In this document: piece by piece, positions 26,448-36,268 of the stretch
Position numbering within the stretch: the stretch's first letter is position 1
Layout of the letters: each line of letters starts with the position of its first letter
Assembly (NCBI RefSeq): GCF_016863135.1
Contig: NZ_BOOH01000021.1
Location: forward strand, 310,001-374,000
Direction: 5' to 3'
DNA from: Planobispora longispora
Lineage (GTDB): Bacteria; Actinomycetota; Actinomycetes; Streptosporangiales; Streptosporangiaceae
DNA: 64,000 bases
Position numbers and translations under genes: made by a program
Notes under the pieces: model-generated
Databases searched by the model: none
Seen by the model: only the letters and a program-made list of their open reading frames with translations
Told to the model about the DNA's origin: nothing

Positions 26448-26927
26448 TCACCCGGGCGGCGGGGGAGTGCGGTCGGAGGCCGGCCAGACGTAGGGCAGGT
26501 CGTCCGGCTCGTCGCCGAAGATCGGGCGGTAGTGGTCCGGGAGCTTGCGCAGCAGGGACGACCGGTGACTGAGGTGGAAGGCGGGATCGCCCAGCCAGGG
26601 CGGCAGCTCGCCCGCCGTCCCGAGCAGCTCCTGGGAGCGCGGGACGCCGACGCCGCGGCGCTCGGTCAGCTCCCGGGCCAGCGTCTCCGCGCAGGTGTCG
26701 GCCCGTCCCAGGGAGCACCAGTGCCCGCACACCTCCAGGCCGTACCTGACCAGGGCCTCCTCGTAGCCGGTCCACATCCGCACCGCCGGGTGGTTGCGCC
26801 AGCCGTACCCGGGCACGGTCAGCGCGCGCAGCACCTGGATCGTCTCGACCCGCTGCTTGCCGAGCCGCAGCGGGTCCAGGACCCGCGCGGTGGCGGCGAA
26901 GTCGGGATAGGGGAGGAAGGTCTGCAT
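26448..26927 (-). CDS. MSMEG_6728-like protein, possible pyrimidine-dimer glycosylase
   Basis: A 159-residue protein of the family that begins MQTFLPYPDFAATARVLDPLRLGKQRVETIQVLRAL. The family is related in fold to the pyrimidine-dimer DNA glycosylase (T4 endonuclease V type) and is often annotated that way; the activity of this member is not shown. Conserved blocks are WRNHPAVRMWTGYEEALVRYGLEVC and DPAFHLSHRSSLLRK. The ATG at 26927 is preferred because the family starts at MQTF; the frame extends upstream without support. It is convergent with the flavoprotein gene, 21 bp apart. Confidence 0.75.
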   Translation of the reverse strand: MQTFLPYPDFAATARVLDPLRLGKQRVETIQVLRALTVPGYGWRNHPAVRMWTGYEEALVRYGLEVCGHWCSLGRADTCAETLARELTERRGVGVPRSQELLGTAGELPPWLGDPAFHLSHRSSLLRKLPDHYRPIFGDEPDDLPYVWPASDRTPPPPG

Positions 26928-27122
26928 CGCCGTCCTCGGGTCAGGGCTCGGGTACGGCACGCCCCGGGCGGGGTCCGGATGCCGCGCCGGGGTCGGTCCG
27001 CCGGCCGTGCCAGGCGTGTACCCGCCCGGGCGCCGGCCACGCGGGCCGGCGGGGAAAGCGCCGCCGGGCGACGGGTCAAATGTCCGCCGCCACTCGAACG
27101 TCCCCCCGCCGCCCCGCCGTCA

Positions 27123-27162
27123 CACCCCGCGGCGTCACACCCCGGGCCGTCGCGCCCCGCTC
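27123..27162. repeat. short GTCACACCCCG repeat in an otherwise empty gap
   Basis: The gap at 26928-27218 holds no gene that I can support. It contains two nearby copies of CGTCACACCCCG and a related third copy CGTCGCGCCCCG, spaced about 16 bases apart. The function is unknown; chance repetition in GC-rich spacer DNA is possible. Confidence 0.4.
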
Positions 27163-27218
27163 GATCCGGCTCCCTTCCGGGCCCCGGGGACCCCTCGGTC
27201 CGGGCCTCCGGGGGCTCC

Positions 27219-28346
27219 TCAGAAGACGATCACCTGGCGGACGGCCTCGCCGGTGTGCAGGCGGTCGAAGCCCTCGTTGACCTCGTCCAGGGTCAGCCGG
27301 TGCGACAGCAGCGCGTCCACCGGCAGGATCCCGGCCCGGTACATGTCGACGAAGCGCGGCACGTCCCGGCGGGGCACGCACGAGCCCAGGTAGCTGCCCC
27401 GGAGCGTGCGCTCCTCGGCGACCAGGCTGAGCGCGGGCAGGACCAGCTCGCGGGAGGGGTCGGGCAGGCCGACGGTCACCGTGGTGCCGCCCCGGGCCGT
27501 GGCGCGGTAGGCCTGCTCCAGGACCGGGACCACCCCGGTGGTGTCGACGACCTTCTCGGCCCCGCCGCGGGTGATCTCCCTGATCTCCTCCACGGCGTCC
27601 GGGCCGCCCGCGACGGTGTGCGTCGCGCCGAGCTCGCGGGCCAGTTGCAGCTTGGACTCCACCACGTCCACCGCGACCAGGGTCGCCGCGCCGGCGGCCT
27701 TGGCCGCCAGCAGCGCGGCCAGCCCGACCCCGCCCAGGCCGAACACCGCGACGCTGTCGCCGGGCGCGACCTCGGCGCTGTAGAAGGCGGCGCCCGCGCC
27801 GGTCAGGACGGCGCAGCCGAACAGGGCGGCGATCTCCGCGGGCAGCTCGGGGTCGACCTTGACCGCGGAGCGGGCCGACACGACCGTGTACTCGGAGAAG
27901 GCCGAGACGCCGAGGTGGTGCCAGGGGCGGCCGCCGTCGGCGTCGGCGAAACGCAGCCCGCCGCCGAGCAGGGTGCCGCTCCCGTTGGCCGCCGCGCCCG
28001 GCTCGCACAGCGCGGGACGGCCCCCGGCGCAACGCGGGCAGTGCCCGCAGGCCGGGACGAACGCCAGCACCACGTGGTCGCCCGGGGCGAACTCGGTGCC
28101 CTCGCCGGCCTCCACGACCTCGCCCGCCGCCTCGTGCCCGAGGGCCATCGGCAGCGGCCGGGGCCGGGAGCCGTTGATCACCGAGAGGTCGGAGTGGCAC
28201 AGGCCCGCCGCCCGCACCCGGATCAGCAGCTCCCCGGGGCCGGGCGGGTCGAGCGTCAGCGGCATGACCCGCAGCGGGCGCGAGTCCGCGTAGGGGGCCG
28301 GGCGGCCCGACTCCACCAGGACGGCCGTGCGGGTGGACGTGCTCAT
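27219..28346 (-). CDS. zinc-dependent alcohol dehydrogenase (class III type)
   Basis: A 375-residue medium-chain dehydrogenase. The catalytic zinc ligands lie in GLCHSDLSV and GHEAAGEV, and the structural zinc is held by CGHCPRCAGGRPALC. The Rossmann motif is VAVFGLGGVGLAALLAA. It oxidises an alcohol or an S-hydroxymethyl thiol with NAD(P); the sequence does not settle the substrate. The ATG at 28346 overlaps the stop of the upstream thioesterase as ATGA, so the two are translated together. The pairing of a thioesterase with an alcohol dehydrogenase suggests acyl-CoA or aromatic acid metabolism, but this is inference. Confidence 0.9.
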   Translation of the reverse strand: MSTSTRTAVLVESGRPAPYADSRPLRVMPLTLDPPGPGELLIRVRAAGLCHSDLSVINGSRPRPLPMALGHEAAGEVVEAGEGTEFAPGDHVVLAFVPACGHCPRCAGGRPALCEPGAAANGSGTLLGGGLRFADADGGRPWHHLGVSAFSEYTVVSARSAVKVDPELPAEIAALFGCAVLTGAGAAFYSAEVAPGDSVAVFGLGGVGLAALLAAKAAGAATLVAVDVVESKLQLARELGATHTVAGGPDAVEEIREITRGGAEKVVDTTGVVPVLEQAYRATARGGTTVTVGLPDPSRELVLPALSLVAEERTLRGSYLGSCVPRRDVPRFVDMYRAGILPVDALLSHRLTLDEVNEGFDRLHTGEAVRQVIVF

Positions 28347-28753
28347 TCGTCGATCACCAATTTCTCCATGGCGGCGCGCAGCGGCGCCGGGATCTCGGCG
28401 GGCCTGCGGGTCTCCCGGTCCACGAAGACGTGGACGAAGTGGCCCTCCGCCACGACGGTCTCGCCGTCCTCGCGGAACAGGCCGAGCTCGTAGCGGACGC
28501 TGGAGCGGCCCAGCTTCCCGATCCGGAGCCCGACCCGGACGGCCTCGGGGAAGGAGATCGAGGCCTTGTAGAGGCAGTGCGACTCCACGCACAGGCCGAT
28601 GACGTCGCCCTCGTGGATGTCCAGGCCCGCGGTCCTGATCAGCCACGTGTTGATCACCGTGTCCATCAGCGAGTAATGGACGGCGTTGTTCATGTGGCCG
28701 TAGACGTCGTTGTCCTTCCACCGTGTGGGGACGGTCTCCCAGTGCGCGTACAC
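28343..28753 (-). CDS. hotdog-fold acyl-CoA thioesterase (4HBT type)
   Basis: A 136-residue hotdog protein. The active-site region is PTRWKDNDVYGHMNNAVHYSLMDT, with the Asp/Asn pattern of 4-hydroxybenzoyl-CoA and YbgC-type thioesterases. It should hydrolyse a small acyl-CoA as a dimer or tetramer in the cytosol. The GTG start has no ribosome site; TATAGT (28766-28761) ends seven bases before it, so the mRNA is probably leaderless. It is the first gene of a two-gene operon with the zinc alcohol dehydrogenase. Confidence 0.88.
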   Translation of the reverse strand: MYAHWETVPTRWKDNDVYGHMNNAVHYSLMDTVINTWLIRTAGLDIHEGDVIGLCVESHCLYKASISFPEAVRVGLRIGKLGRSSVRYELGLFREDGETVVAEGHFVHVFVDRETRRPAEIPAPLRAAMEKLVIDE

Positions 28754-28837
28754 GGACAGAACTATATTCCAGAGCTGTACGGCGGCCGCGCGGGGCTACG
28801 ATGATCGCCCTTCCGCCCGGTCAGAAGGGAACCTCCG

Positions 28838-29521
28838 ATGGACAGACGCGGCACCGTCCACCTGGCGAAGGCGCAGGCGGCGGGCCGCCGCGCCGGATGG
28901 CGGCCGCCCCCGTGGGCCGCCCGCGGGGGAGCGGCGCTGGCGCTGGCGACGGCCGTCGCGGGAGCGTTCGCCTGGGCCGACGACGGGCCGCCCGATCCGG
29001 CGGGGACGGTGTTCGCCGTGGACGGCCTCCGGCCGGCCGCCGACGCCGAGGCCCCCGACCGGCTCACGCTCGCGCCGCTGACCGCCCCTCCGCCGCGGAC
29101 CAGCCTGCTGAGCGTGCGGATGAGGGTTCACGAGATGGGTGAAGGCGGCCGGGCCGGGTTTTCGTGCCGGTCCGGTCCGGGCGGCCGGGACGGGTACGAC
29201 CTGTCCGTCCGGGGCGACGGGGGAGCCGAGATCGTCAAGGTGTCCGGTGGAACCCGGGTCTCCCGCCTGGCCGCGGCGGGGCGGGAGCCGGAGCGGCGGC
29301 CGTACGGGCCGGGCCGGGCCGTCGCCCTGACGGCGGTCTGCCTGACGGAGCCGCGCAGGACGCTTCTGACGCTCTGGGTGGACGGTGAGCGCGTCGCCGA
29401 CGCGGTCGACGACGCCTCGCCCTTCCCGGTGACCGCCGTGGGCGTGACGGCCGGACGGTCGCCGGATGAGAAGACCCCCACTCGGGCGGACTTCCGCGAC
29501 TTCCGGCTCAGCCGCTTCTGA
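28838..29521 (+). CDS. membrane-anchored protein resembling a kinase ectodomain
   Basis: A 227-residue protein with a basic N-terminus, one transmembrane segment (GGAALALATAVAGAFAWA) and an outside domain of about 170 residues. That domain repeats the pattern of the ectodomain of the next gene, a Ser/Thr kinase: LLSVRMRVHE, a central Cys (GFSCRS), LTLWVDGERVADAVDD and a closing FRDFRLSRF. The fold looks like a LamG or concanavalin-type beta sandwich. It is probably a kinase-free paralogue of the same sensor. The ATG follows AAGGGAA. Its function is not known; a decoy, co-receptor or ligand carrier is possible. Confidence 0.75.
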   Translation: MDRRGTVHLAKAQAAGRRAGWRPPPWAARGGAALALATAVAGAFAWADDGPPDPAGTVFAVDGLRPAADAEAPDRLTLAPLTAPPPRTSLLSVRMRVHEMGEGGRAGFSCRSGPGGRDGYDLSVRGDGGAEIVKVSGGTRVSRLAAAGREPERRPYGPGRAVALTAVCLTEPRRTLLTLWVDGERVADAVDDASPFPVTAVGVTAGRSPDEKTPTRADFRDFRLSRF

Positions 29522-29525
29522 CCCC

Positions 29526-29558
29526 GCCGCCGGACCGCCGCCGGACCGCCGCCGGACC
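29526..29558. repeat. 11-bp tandem repeat, three copies
   Basis: GCCGCCGGACC is repeated three times exactly, directly after the stop of the ectodomain-like gene and before the kinase promoter. Confidence 0.85.
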
Positions 29559-29700
29559 GGCTCCGGAGCGGTGGCCGGTCCGGGGTGGTGACCGATCCCC
29601 AGGTCGCCGATCCGGGCGGGCTCCGTTGTTCTTCACGGTTGGCCATGTAATTGGATTTTTCGTTACATCAGATGATCTATCCGACTTAGGATCGTCCGCT

Positions 29701-31359
<1,659 letters not shown>

Positions 31360-31430
31360 GCGGGGAGTCCCCAGGGCTTTCCCCGGACCTCTCCGCCGAA
31401 CGGCCGCATGATCGCGAGATCGCGGCCAGA

Positions 31431-32948
31431 ATGTTGGCCATGGTGGATGTCGAGCAGGCGGCGGAACGTGGGCGCGAGGTCTCCTCCCGGATCTCCGAGG
31501 AGGGGGCGGGCTGGGACTGCGTCGAGATGGGCGCGTTCAAGGACCTGCGCCCGAACCAGGAGTCGTTCTCCTGGTTCAACCCGCTCACCCTCTGGAGATC
31601 GCGCAACGAGATCCTCGCCGCCCTGTTCGGCGACCCCTCGGGGCAGGTCCGGGCGCGCTGGGTGGGCTCGCAGCGGGACCGGGGCGTGGACCCGTCCTTC
31701 CGGATCCCGATGGACGTCGGGGAGGAGTTCTCCTTCCTGGTCATGGGCGACACGGGGGAGGGCGACGCCTCGCAGTACGCCGTGATCCCCGGCATGCTCA
31801 AGATCGGTGAGGACACGGACTTCACGATCATCGCCAGCGACGTGATCTACCCCACCGGCTCCGGCAACGAGTACGACGACAAGTTCTTCCGCCCCTACCA
31901 GGACTACCGGGCGCCGATCTACGCGATCCCCGGCAACCACGACTGGTACGACGGGCTCGGCGGCTTCATGCGGGTCTTCTGCGACGCCCCCGCGTTGAAG
32001 GCCCGGCGCGAGGGCTTCAGGCTCTCGCCGTCCGGGCTGCGCGGGCTGCTCTGGCGCAAGCCCGAGAAGATCGACGAGGAGCGGCTGGCCCGGGCGCGCG
32101 AGCGCCGGTCGCTGCCCGGGCAGCAGGCCGTCCAGCCGGGGCCGTACTGGGCGATGGAGACCCCCGGGCTGGTCATCGTGGGAGTGGACACCGGGATCGT
32201 CGGCGACATCGACCGCGAGCAGGCCAACTGGCTCAGGGAGGTCTCGCTCGACCCCCGGCCCAAGGTGCTCGTCACCGGCAAGCCCATCTACACCCGCAAC
32301 GAGTACAAGCCGTCGAAGCTGGAGGGCGGCGGCACGGTCGACGACATCGTGCGCGACCCCCGGCACAACTACGTCGCGGCCATCGGCGGCGACGTGCACA
32401 ACTACCAGCGCTTCCCGGTCAAGGTCGGCGACCGGACGATCCAGTACATCGTGGCGGGCGGATCCGGGGCGTTCACCCACGCCACCCACACCACCCCCCG
32501 GGTCACCGTCGGGGACGTGCACGAGGACGACTACAAGTGCTACCCGCTGCGCGGCGACTCGTTGTCGTTCTACAGCAAGCTCTACAGCGATCGGCTGCGC
32601 ATGCGGTGGCTCTACCTCACGCCGGACGAGGCGCTGTGCCTGATGTCCAAGCACATCGGCAACACCCCGCCGCGGCCGATCGACGGGGTGAAGATCACCC
32701 GGCGGATGCGCTGGGCGGCACGGGTGCTCGGCGCGTGGCCGCTGCCGATCCGGCTGCCGGTGGACAAGGTGTTCCACCGCTACCTGTCGGAGCTGTCCGA
32801 CTGGGACAACCCGCCGTTCTTCAAGAGCTTCCTGCACCTGGCGGTCACGCCGGAGACCCTGCGGATCCGCTGCTTCGCCGCGACGGGCTGCCGGCCCCAG
32901 GAGATCGAACCCCCGCTCGAAGACGAGGTCTGCATCCCGCTCACCTGA
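31431..32948 (+). CDS. metallophosphoesterase
   Basis: A protein of about 505 residues with the calcineurin-like phosphoesterase motifs FLVMGDTGEGD, IPGNHDWYDG and GGDVHNYQRFPV, which bind two metal ions. A membrane anchor is absent and the protein is probably cytosolic. The C-terminal third (LRMRWLYLTPDEALCLMSKH ... LSDWDNPPFFKSFLHLAVTP) is specific to an actinobacterial subgroup. The substrate is unknown. ATG codons at 31431 and 31440 both lack a ribosome site, so the exact start is open. It follows the receptor kinase by 71 bp; removal of phosphate or breakdown of a phosphorylated product would fit, but is unproven. Confidence 0.85.
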   Translation: MLAMVDVEQAAERGREVSSRISEEGAGWDCVEMGAFKDLRPNQESFSWFNPLTLWRSRNEILAALFGDPSGQVRARWVGSQRDRGVDPSFRIPMDVGEEFSFLVMGDTGEGDASQYAVIPGMLKIGEDTDFTIIASDVIYPTGSGNEYDDKFFRPYQDYRAPIYAIPGNHDWYDGLGGFMRVFCDAPALKARREGFRLSPSGLRGLLWRKPEKIDEERLARARERRSLPGQQAVQPGPYWAMETPGLVIVGVDTGIVGDIDREQANWLREVSLDPRPKVLVTGKPIYTRNEYKPSKLEGGGTVDDIVRDPRHNYVAAIGGDVHNYQRFPVKVGDRTIQYIVAGGSGAFTHATHTTPRVTVGDVHEDDYKCYPLRGDSLSFYSKLYSDRLRMRWLYLTPDEALCLMSKHIGNTPPRPIDGVKITRRMRWAARVLGAWPLPIRLPVDKVFHRYLSELSDWDNPPFFKSFLHLAVTPETLRIRCFAATGCRPQEIEPPLEDEVCIPLT

Positions 32949-32983
32949 CCGGAACCGTCGGTGGCACGTGACACGCTGGACAC

Positions 32984-34666
32984 ATGAACGTCGTGGTCGT
33001 GCCGGGGGGCGGCGGGGGCGGCCTGCTCCGCCCCGAGGGGGGCGAGACCGCGGCCGTCCCGGATCTCGCGGCGGCCGTCCGGGAGCTGGAGGCCGGGCGG
33101 GGCGGCCCGGGAGCCGCCCGGCACGACGTGAACGGTCCCGGAGGCGGCGAGGACGGGCCGGAGAGCCGCGTGAACGGCGACGGGCCCCCGCGCTGGGTCT
33201 GGGCCGACACGAGGGAGGTCTACCCCGCGCTGCTCGGCCGCGGTGTGCGGCTCTCGCGCTGCCACGACCTCGTCCTGACCGAGGGCCTGCTCCTGGCGCA
33301 CGAGGGCCGGTACGGCGAGTCCCGCTCGGTCCGGGCCGCCCACGCCCGGCTGCACGGCCTGCCGGTCCCGGACGACCACCACGTGCCCGAGGCGCGGCAG
33401 GCCACGCTGTTCGACGAGGAGCCGCCCCCGCTCGACGCGGAGCTGGTCGCCGAGGTCCACGCCGACCAGCTCCGGCGGATCGAGGCGCTGCCCGACCCGC
33501 ACCGGTTCCGGCTGCTGGTCGCCGCAGAGTCGGCCGGGGCGCTGATCGCCGCGGAGATGGGCCACGACGGCATGCCCTGGCGGCGCTCCGAGCACGACGC
33601 GCTGCTGCTGGAGATGCTCGGCCCGCGCCCGGTGCCCGGCCTGCGCCCGGCCAAGCTCCAGGCGCTGGCCGACCAGGTCGCCGCCGTCTTCGGCACGTCG
33701 TTCAACCCCGACTCCTCGCAGCAGATCATCAAGGCGTTCAAGGCCGCCGGGGTGACCGTCTCCTCGGCCCGGGCCCACGAGCTCCGGAAGATCGAGCACC
33801 CCGGTGTCGCGCCGCTGCTCGCCTACAAGGAGCTGGCCAGGTTCCACAGCTTCCACGGCTGGGCCTGGGCCGACCAGTGGGTCCGCGACGACCGCTTCCG
33901 GCCGGAGTTCGTGGTGGCCGGGGTCGTGACCGGCCGGTGGGCCACCAGCGGGGGCGGCGCGCTGCAGATCCACCGGGCCATGCGCCGGGCCGTCGTGGCC
34001 GACGACGGCTGGACGCTCGTCGTCGCCGACGCCGCCCAGCTCGAACCCCGGGTGCTGGCCGCGATGGCCGGGGACGGCGGGCTGGCCCGGGCGGCCGGGC
34101 AGATCGACCTCTACCAGGCGCTCGCCCAGGCGTTCGGCGGCGAGCGCGACCACGCCAAGATCGCCATGCTCTCGGCGATGTACGGCGGGACCAGCGGGGA
34201 CGCCCCCAAGCTCCTGGCCGTGATGCGGCAGCGCTTCCCGGCCGCCTACCGGTTCGTGGAGGACGCCGCCCGCGCCGGGGAGGAGGGCAAGCTGGTCCGC
34301 TCCTGGCTGGGCCGCACCTGCCCGCCGCCCTCGGCCCGCTGGCGGGAGCTGGTCTCCGGCCCGGAGGGCGGCCGGGCGGCCCGCGACCGGGGCCGGTTCA
34401 CCCGCAACTTCGTGGTCCAGGCGACCGCGGCGGAGTGGGCGCTGGCGCTGATGGCGGTGCTGCGCGGGCTGCTTCCCGACCCGGCCCGCCTGGTGTTCTT
34501 CCAGCACGACGAGGTGATGGTGCACTGCCCGGCCGGGCTGGCGGACGAGGTGATCGCCGCGGTGGGCCGGGCCGCCGAGCAGGCGACCCGGCTGCTGTTC
34601 GGCCCGACCCCGGTGCGCTTCCCGATGGAGGCCGTCGCGGTGCGGTGCTACGCCGACGCCAAGTGA
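32984..34666 (+). CDS. family-A DNA polymerase-like protein with 3'-5' exonuclease-like N-terminus
   Basis: A 560-residue protein of the actinobacterial bifunctional exonuclease/polymerase family. The polymerase part starts near 230: RPEFVVAGVVTGRWATSGGGALQIHR, motif A VVADAAQLEPRVLA with Asp349, the O-helix-like HAKIAMLSAMYGG and motif C FFQHDEVMVH with Asp509-Glu510. Both catalytic acids are thus kept, but motif A reads DAAQLEPR instead of DYSQIELR. The N-terminal 200 residues show only a weak exonuclease-like pattern, and no 5'-3' nuclease is present. It is shorter than PolI, so an accessory or repair role is likely. The stop overlaps the convergent MFS gene by 19 bp. Confidence 0.88.
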   Translation: MNVVVVPGGGGGGLLRPEGGETAAVPDLAAAVRELEAGRGGPGAARHDVNGPGGGEDGPESRVNGDGPPRWVWADTREVYPALLGRGVRLSRCHDLVLTEGLLLAHEGRYGESRSVRAAHARLHGLPVPDDHHVPEARQATLFDEEPPPLDAELVAEVHADQLRRIEALPDPHRFRLLVAAESAGALIAAEMGHDGMPWRRSEHDALLLEMLGPRPVPGLRPAKLQALADQVAAVFGTSFNPDSSQQIIKAFKAAGVTVSSARAHELRKIEHPGVAPLLAYKELARFHSFHGWAWADQWVRDDRFRPEFVVAGVVTGRWATSGGGALQIHRAMRRAVVADDGWTLVVADAAQLEPRVLAAMAGDGGLARAAGQIDLYQALAQAFGGERDHAKIAMLSAMYGGTSGDAPKLLAVMRQRFPAAYRFVEDAARAGEEGKLVRSWLGRTCPPPSARWRELVSGPEGGRAARDRGRFTRNFVVQATAAEWALALMAVLRGLLPDPARLVFFQHDEVMVHCPAGLADEVIAAVGRAAEQATRLLFGPTPVRFPMEAVAVRCYADAK

Positions 34667-36198
34667 GACCGCCCGGTCCGGCGGCGGCCCAGGGCGAGCC
34701 AGGCGCCGGTGACCGTCACCATGACCGCCACGGCCGCGCCGAGCGTTCCGTACGACAGCGTCTCCACGATCACTCCGGCGATCACCGTGCCGGTCGCGCC
34801 GCAGGTGTTCATCACCAGGTCCGACAGGCCCTGTACGGCGGGGCGCCGCTCCAGCGGCACGGCCTCGGTGAGCATCGCCGAGCCGGCGACCAGGCCGCAG
34901 GACCAGCCCAGGCCGAGCAGGGTCAGGCCGGCGGTCACCTGCGCCACGCCGTGCTCGCCCGCCGTGCCGGCCAGGACGGCTGACACCAGCAGCAGCGCCA
35001 TGCCGAGAACCAGGACGCGGACCCGGCCGATCCGGTCGGCGAGCCATCCCACCACCGGCGACAGCACGTACATGCCCGCGACGTGGAGACTGATCACCAA
35101 ACCGATGATCGAGAAGCTCGCGCCGTGCTGGTCGAGGTGGATCGGGGTCATCGACATGACCGACACCATGGCGGTGTGGCCGACCGCGATCGCGACGAGC
35201 GCCCGCATCGCGGCGGGGGACTCCCGCAACGAGCGCCAGGCCGTGCGCAGGGCCCCGCCCCGGGGGTTCACGACCGGGGCCGTCGCGCCGGCCGGGGCGG
35301 TTGCGGCGGGCGGAGTCTCCGCGGTGATCGAAGTCTCCGCGGTGACCGGGCCTTTCGGGTCGGCCGGGGCCGTAGCGGTGGACGGGGTCTCCGCGCCGAC
35401 CGGCACGCCGGCGGCCTCCCCTGCTGGGAGGGTCCTCCCGGACCCGCCGGACCCGCCGGTCTCCCCGGGCTCACCAAGCTTCGCGGGCTCACCAAGCTTC
35501 CCGGGCTTCCCGGGCCCGCCGGTCTTCTCCGCAGCCCTCGTCGCGAGGGATCGGGCCAGGACCAGAGGGTCGGGACGCAGACCGATCACGATGATGACCG
35601 TCGCGATGGCGAAGGCCAGCAGGGCCAGCACGAACGGGCCGGTGTAGGCGGCCAGGCCGAGCCGGCGCCCGAGGTCCTCGGCGGGCTGGGCGAGGTTGGG
35701 GCCGGCGACCGAGCCGACGGTGGCGGCCCACACCACCCACGACAGGTGCCGGGCGGCGTGCCCGGGAGGCGACAGGTCCGTGGCCGAGTAACGCGATGCC
35801 AGGTTGCCCGCGCTTCCGCTGCCGAACAGCACCAGCCCGGCCAGCAGCAGCGGCCACGACCCGACGGTGATGGCGAGCGTCGAGATCAGGCAGCCGAGCA
35901 TCGCGCAGAGGTAGGCCAGGCTCAGCCCGGTGCGCCTGCCTCCCCGGCCGGACGCCTTGGCCGTGGGCAGCGCGAACAGGGCTGCTCCGAGCACGGTCGC
36001 GGTGCCGGCGAGCCCGCCGATCGCCTTGGAGCCGGACAGGTTCGTGACCACCACCGAGCTGAGGGTGAACCCCACGGCGGTGCCCATCCCACTGGTGACC
36101 TGGGCGGCGGTCAGGACCCCCAGGGTCCGCCGCTGGACGGCGGCGGCCAGCGGGGGAGCTTTTTGCGATATGTCGGGATCAGTGGGGATCGTAGTCAC
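34648..36198 (-). CDS. MFS transporter with a long low-complexity central loop
   Basis: A 516-residue major facilitator protein with about twelve membrane helices. The first half has LGVLTAAQVTSGMGTAVGFT and AKASGRGGRRTGLS (an A-loop motif); the second half has VVGWLADRIGRVRVLVLGMALLL. The loop between halves is about 100 residues and consists of Gly/Pro/Glu/Thr repeats such as KLGEPAKLGEPGE and ETPPAATAPAG, far longer than usual. The substrate is unknown; drug or metabolite export is likely. The GTG at 36198 has no clear ribosome site. The gene is convergent with the polymerase gene and overlaps its end by 19 bp. Confidence 0.88.
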   Translation of the reverse strand: MTTIPTDPDISQKAPPLAAAVQRRTLGVLTAAQVTSGMGTAVGFTLSSVVVTNLSGSKAIGGLAGTATVLGAALFALPTAKASGRGGRRTGLSLAYLCAMLGCLISTLAITVGSWPLLLAGLVLFGSGSAGNLASRYSATDLSPPGHAARHLSWVVWAATVGSVAGPNLAQPAEDLGRRLGLAAYTGPFVLALLAFAIATVIIVIGLRPDPLVLARSLATRAAEKTGGPGKPGKLGEPAKLGEPGETGGSGGSGRTLPAGEAAGVPVGAETPSTATAPADPKGPVTAETSITAETPPAATAPAGATAPVVNPRGGALRTAWRSLRESPAAMRALVAIAVGHTAMVSVMSMTPIHLDQHGASFSIIGLVISLHVAGMYVLSPVVGWLADRIGRVRVLVLGMALLLVSAVLAGTAGEHGVAQVTAGLTLLGLGWSCGLVAGSAMLTEAVPLERRPAVQGLSDLVMNTCGATGTVIAGVIVETLSYGTLGAAVAVMVTVTGAWLALGRRRTGRSHLASA

Positions 36199-36268
36199 GG
36201 GTGAAGTCTGCCATCACTCATGACGCGACCCTAGAGTGCGTCCCGGGGAGGACTCAGATCCCGGGGCC

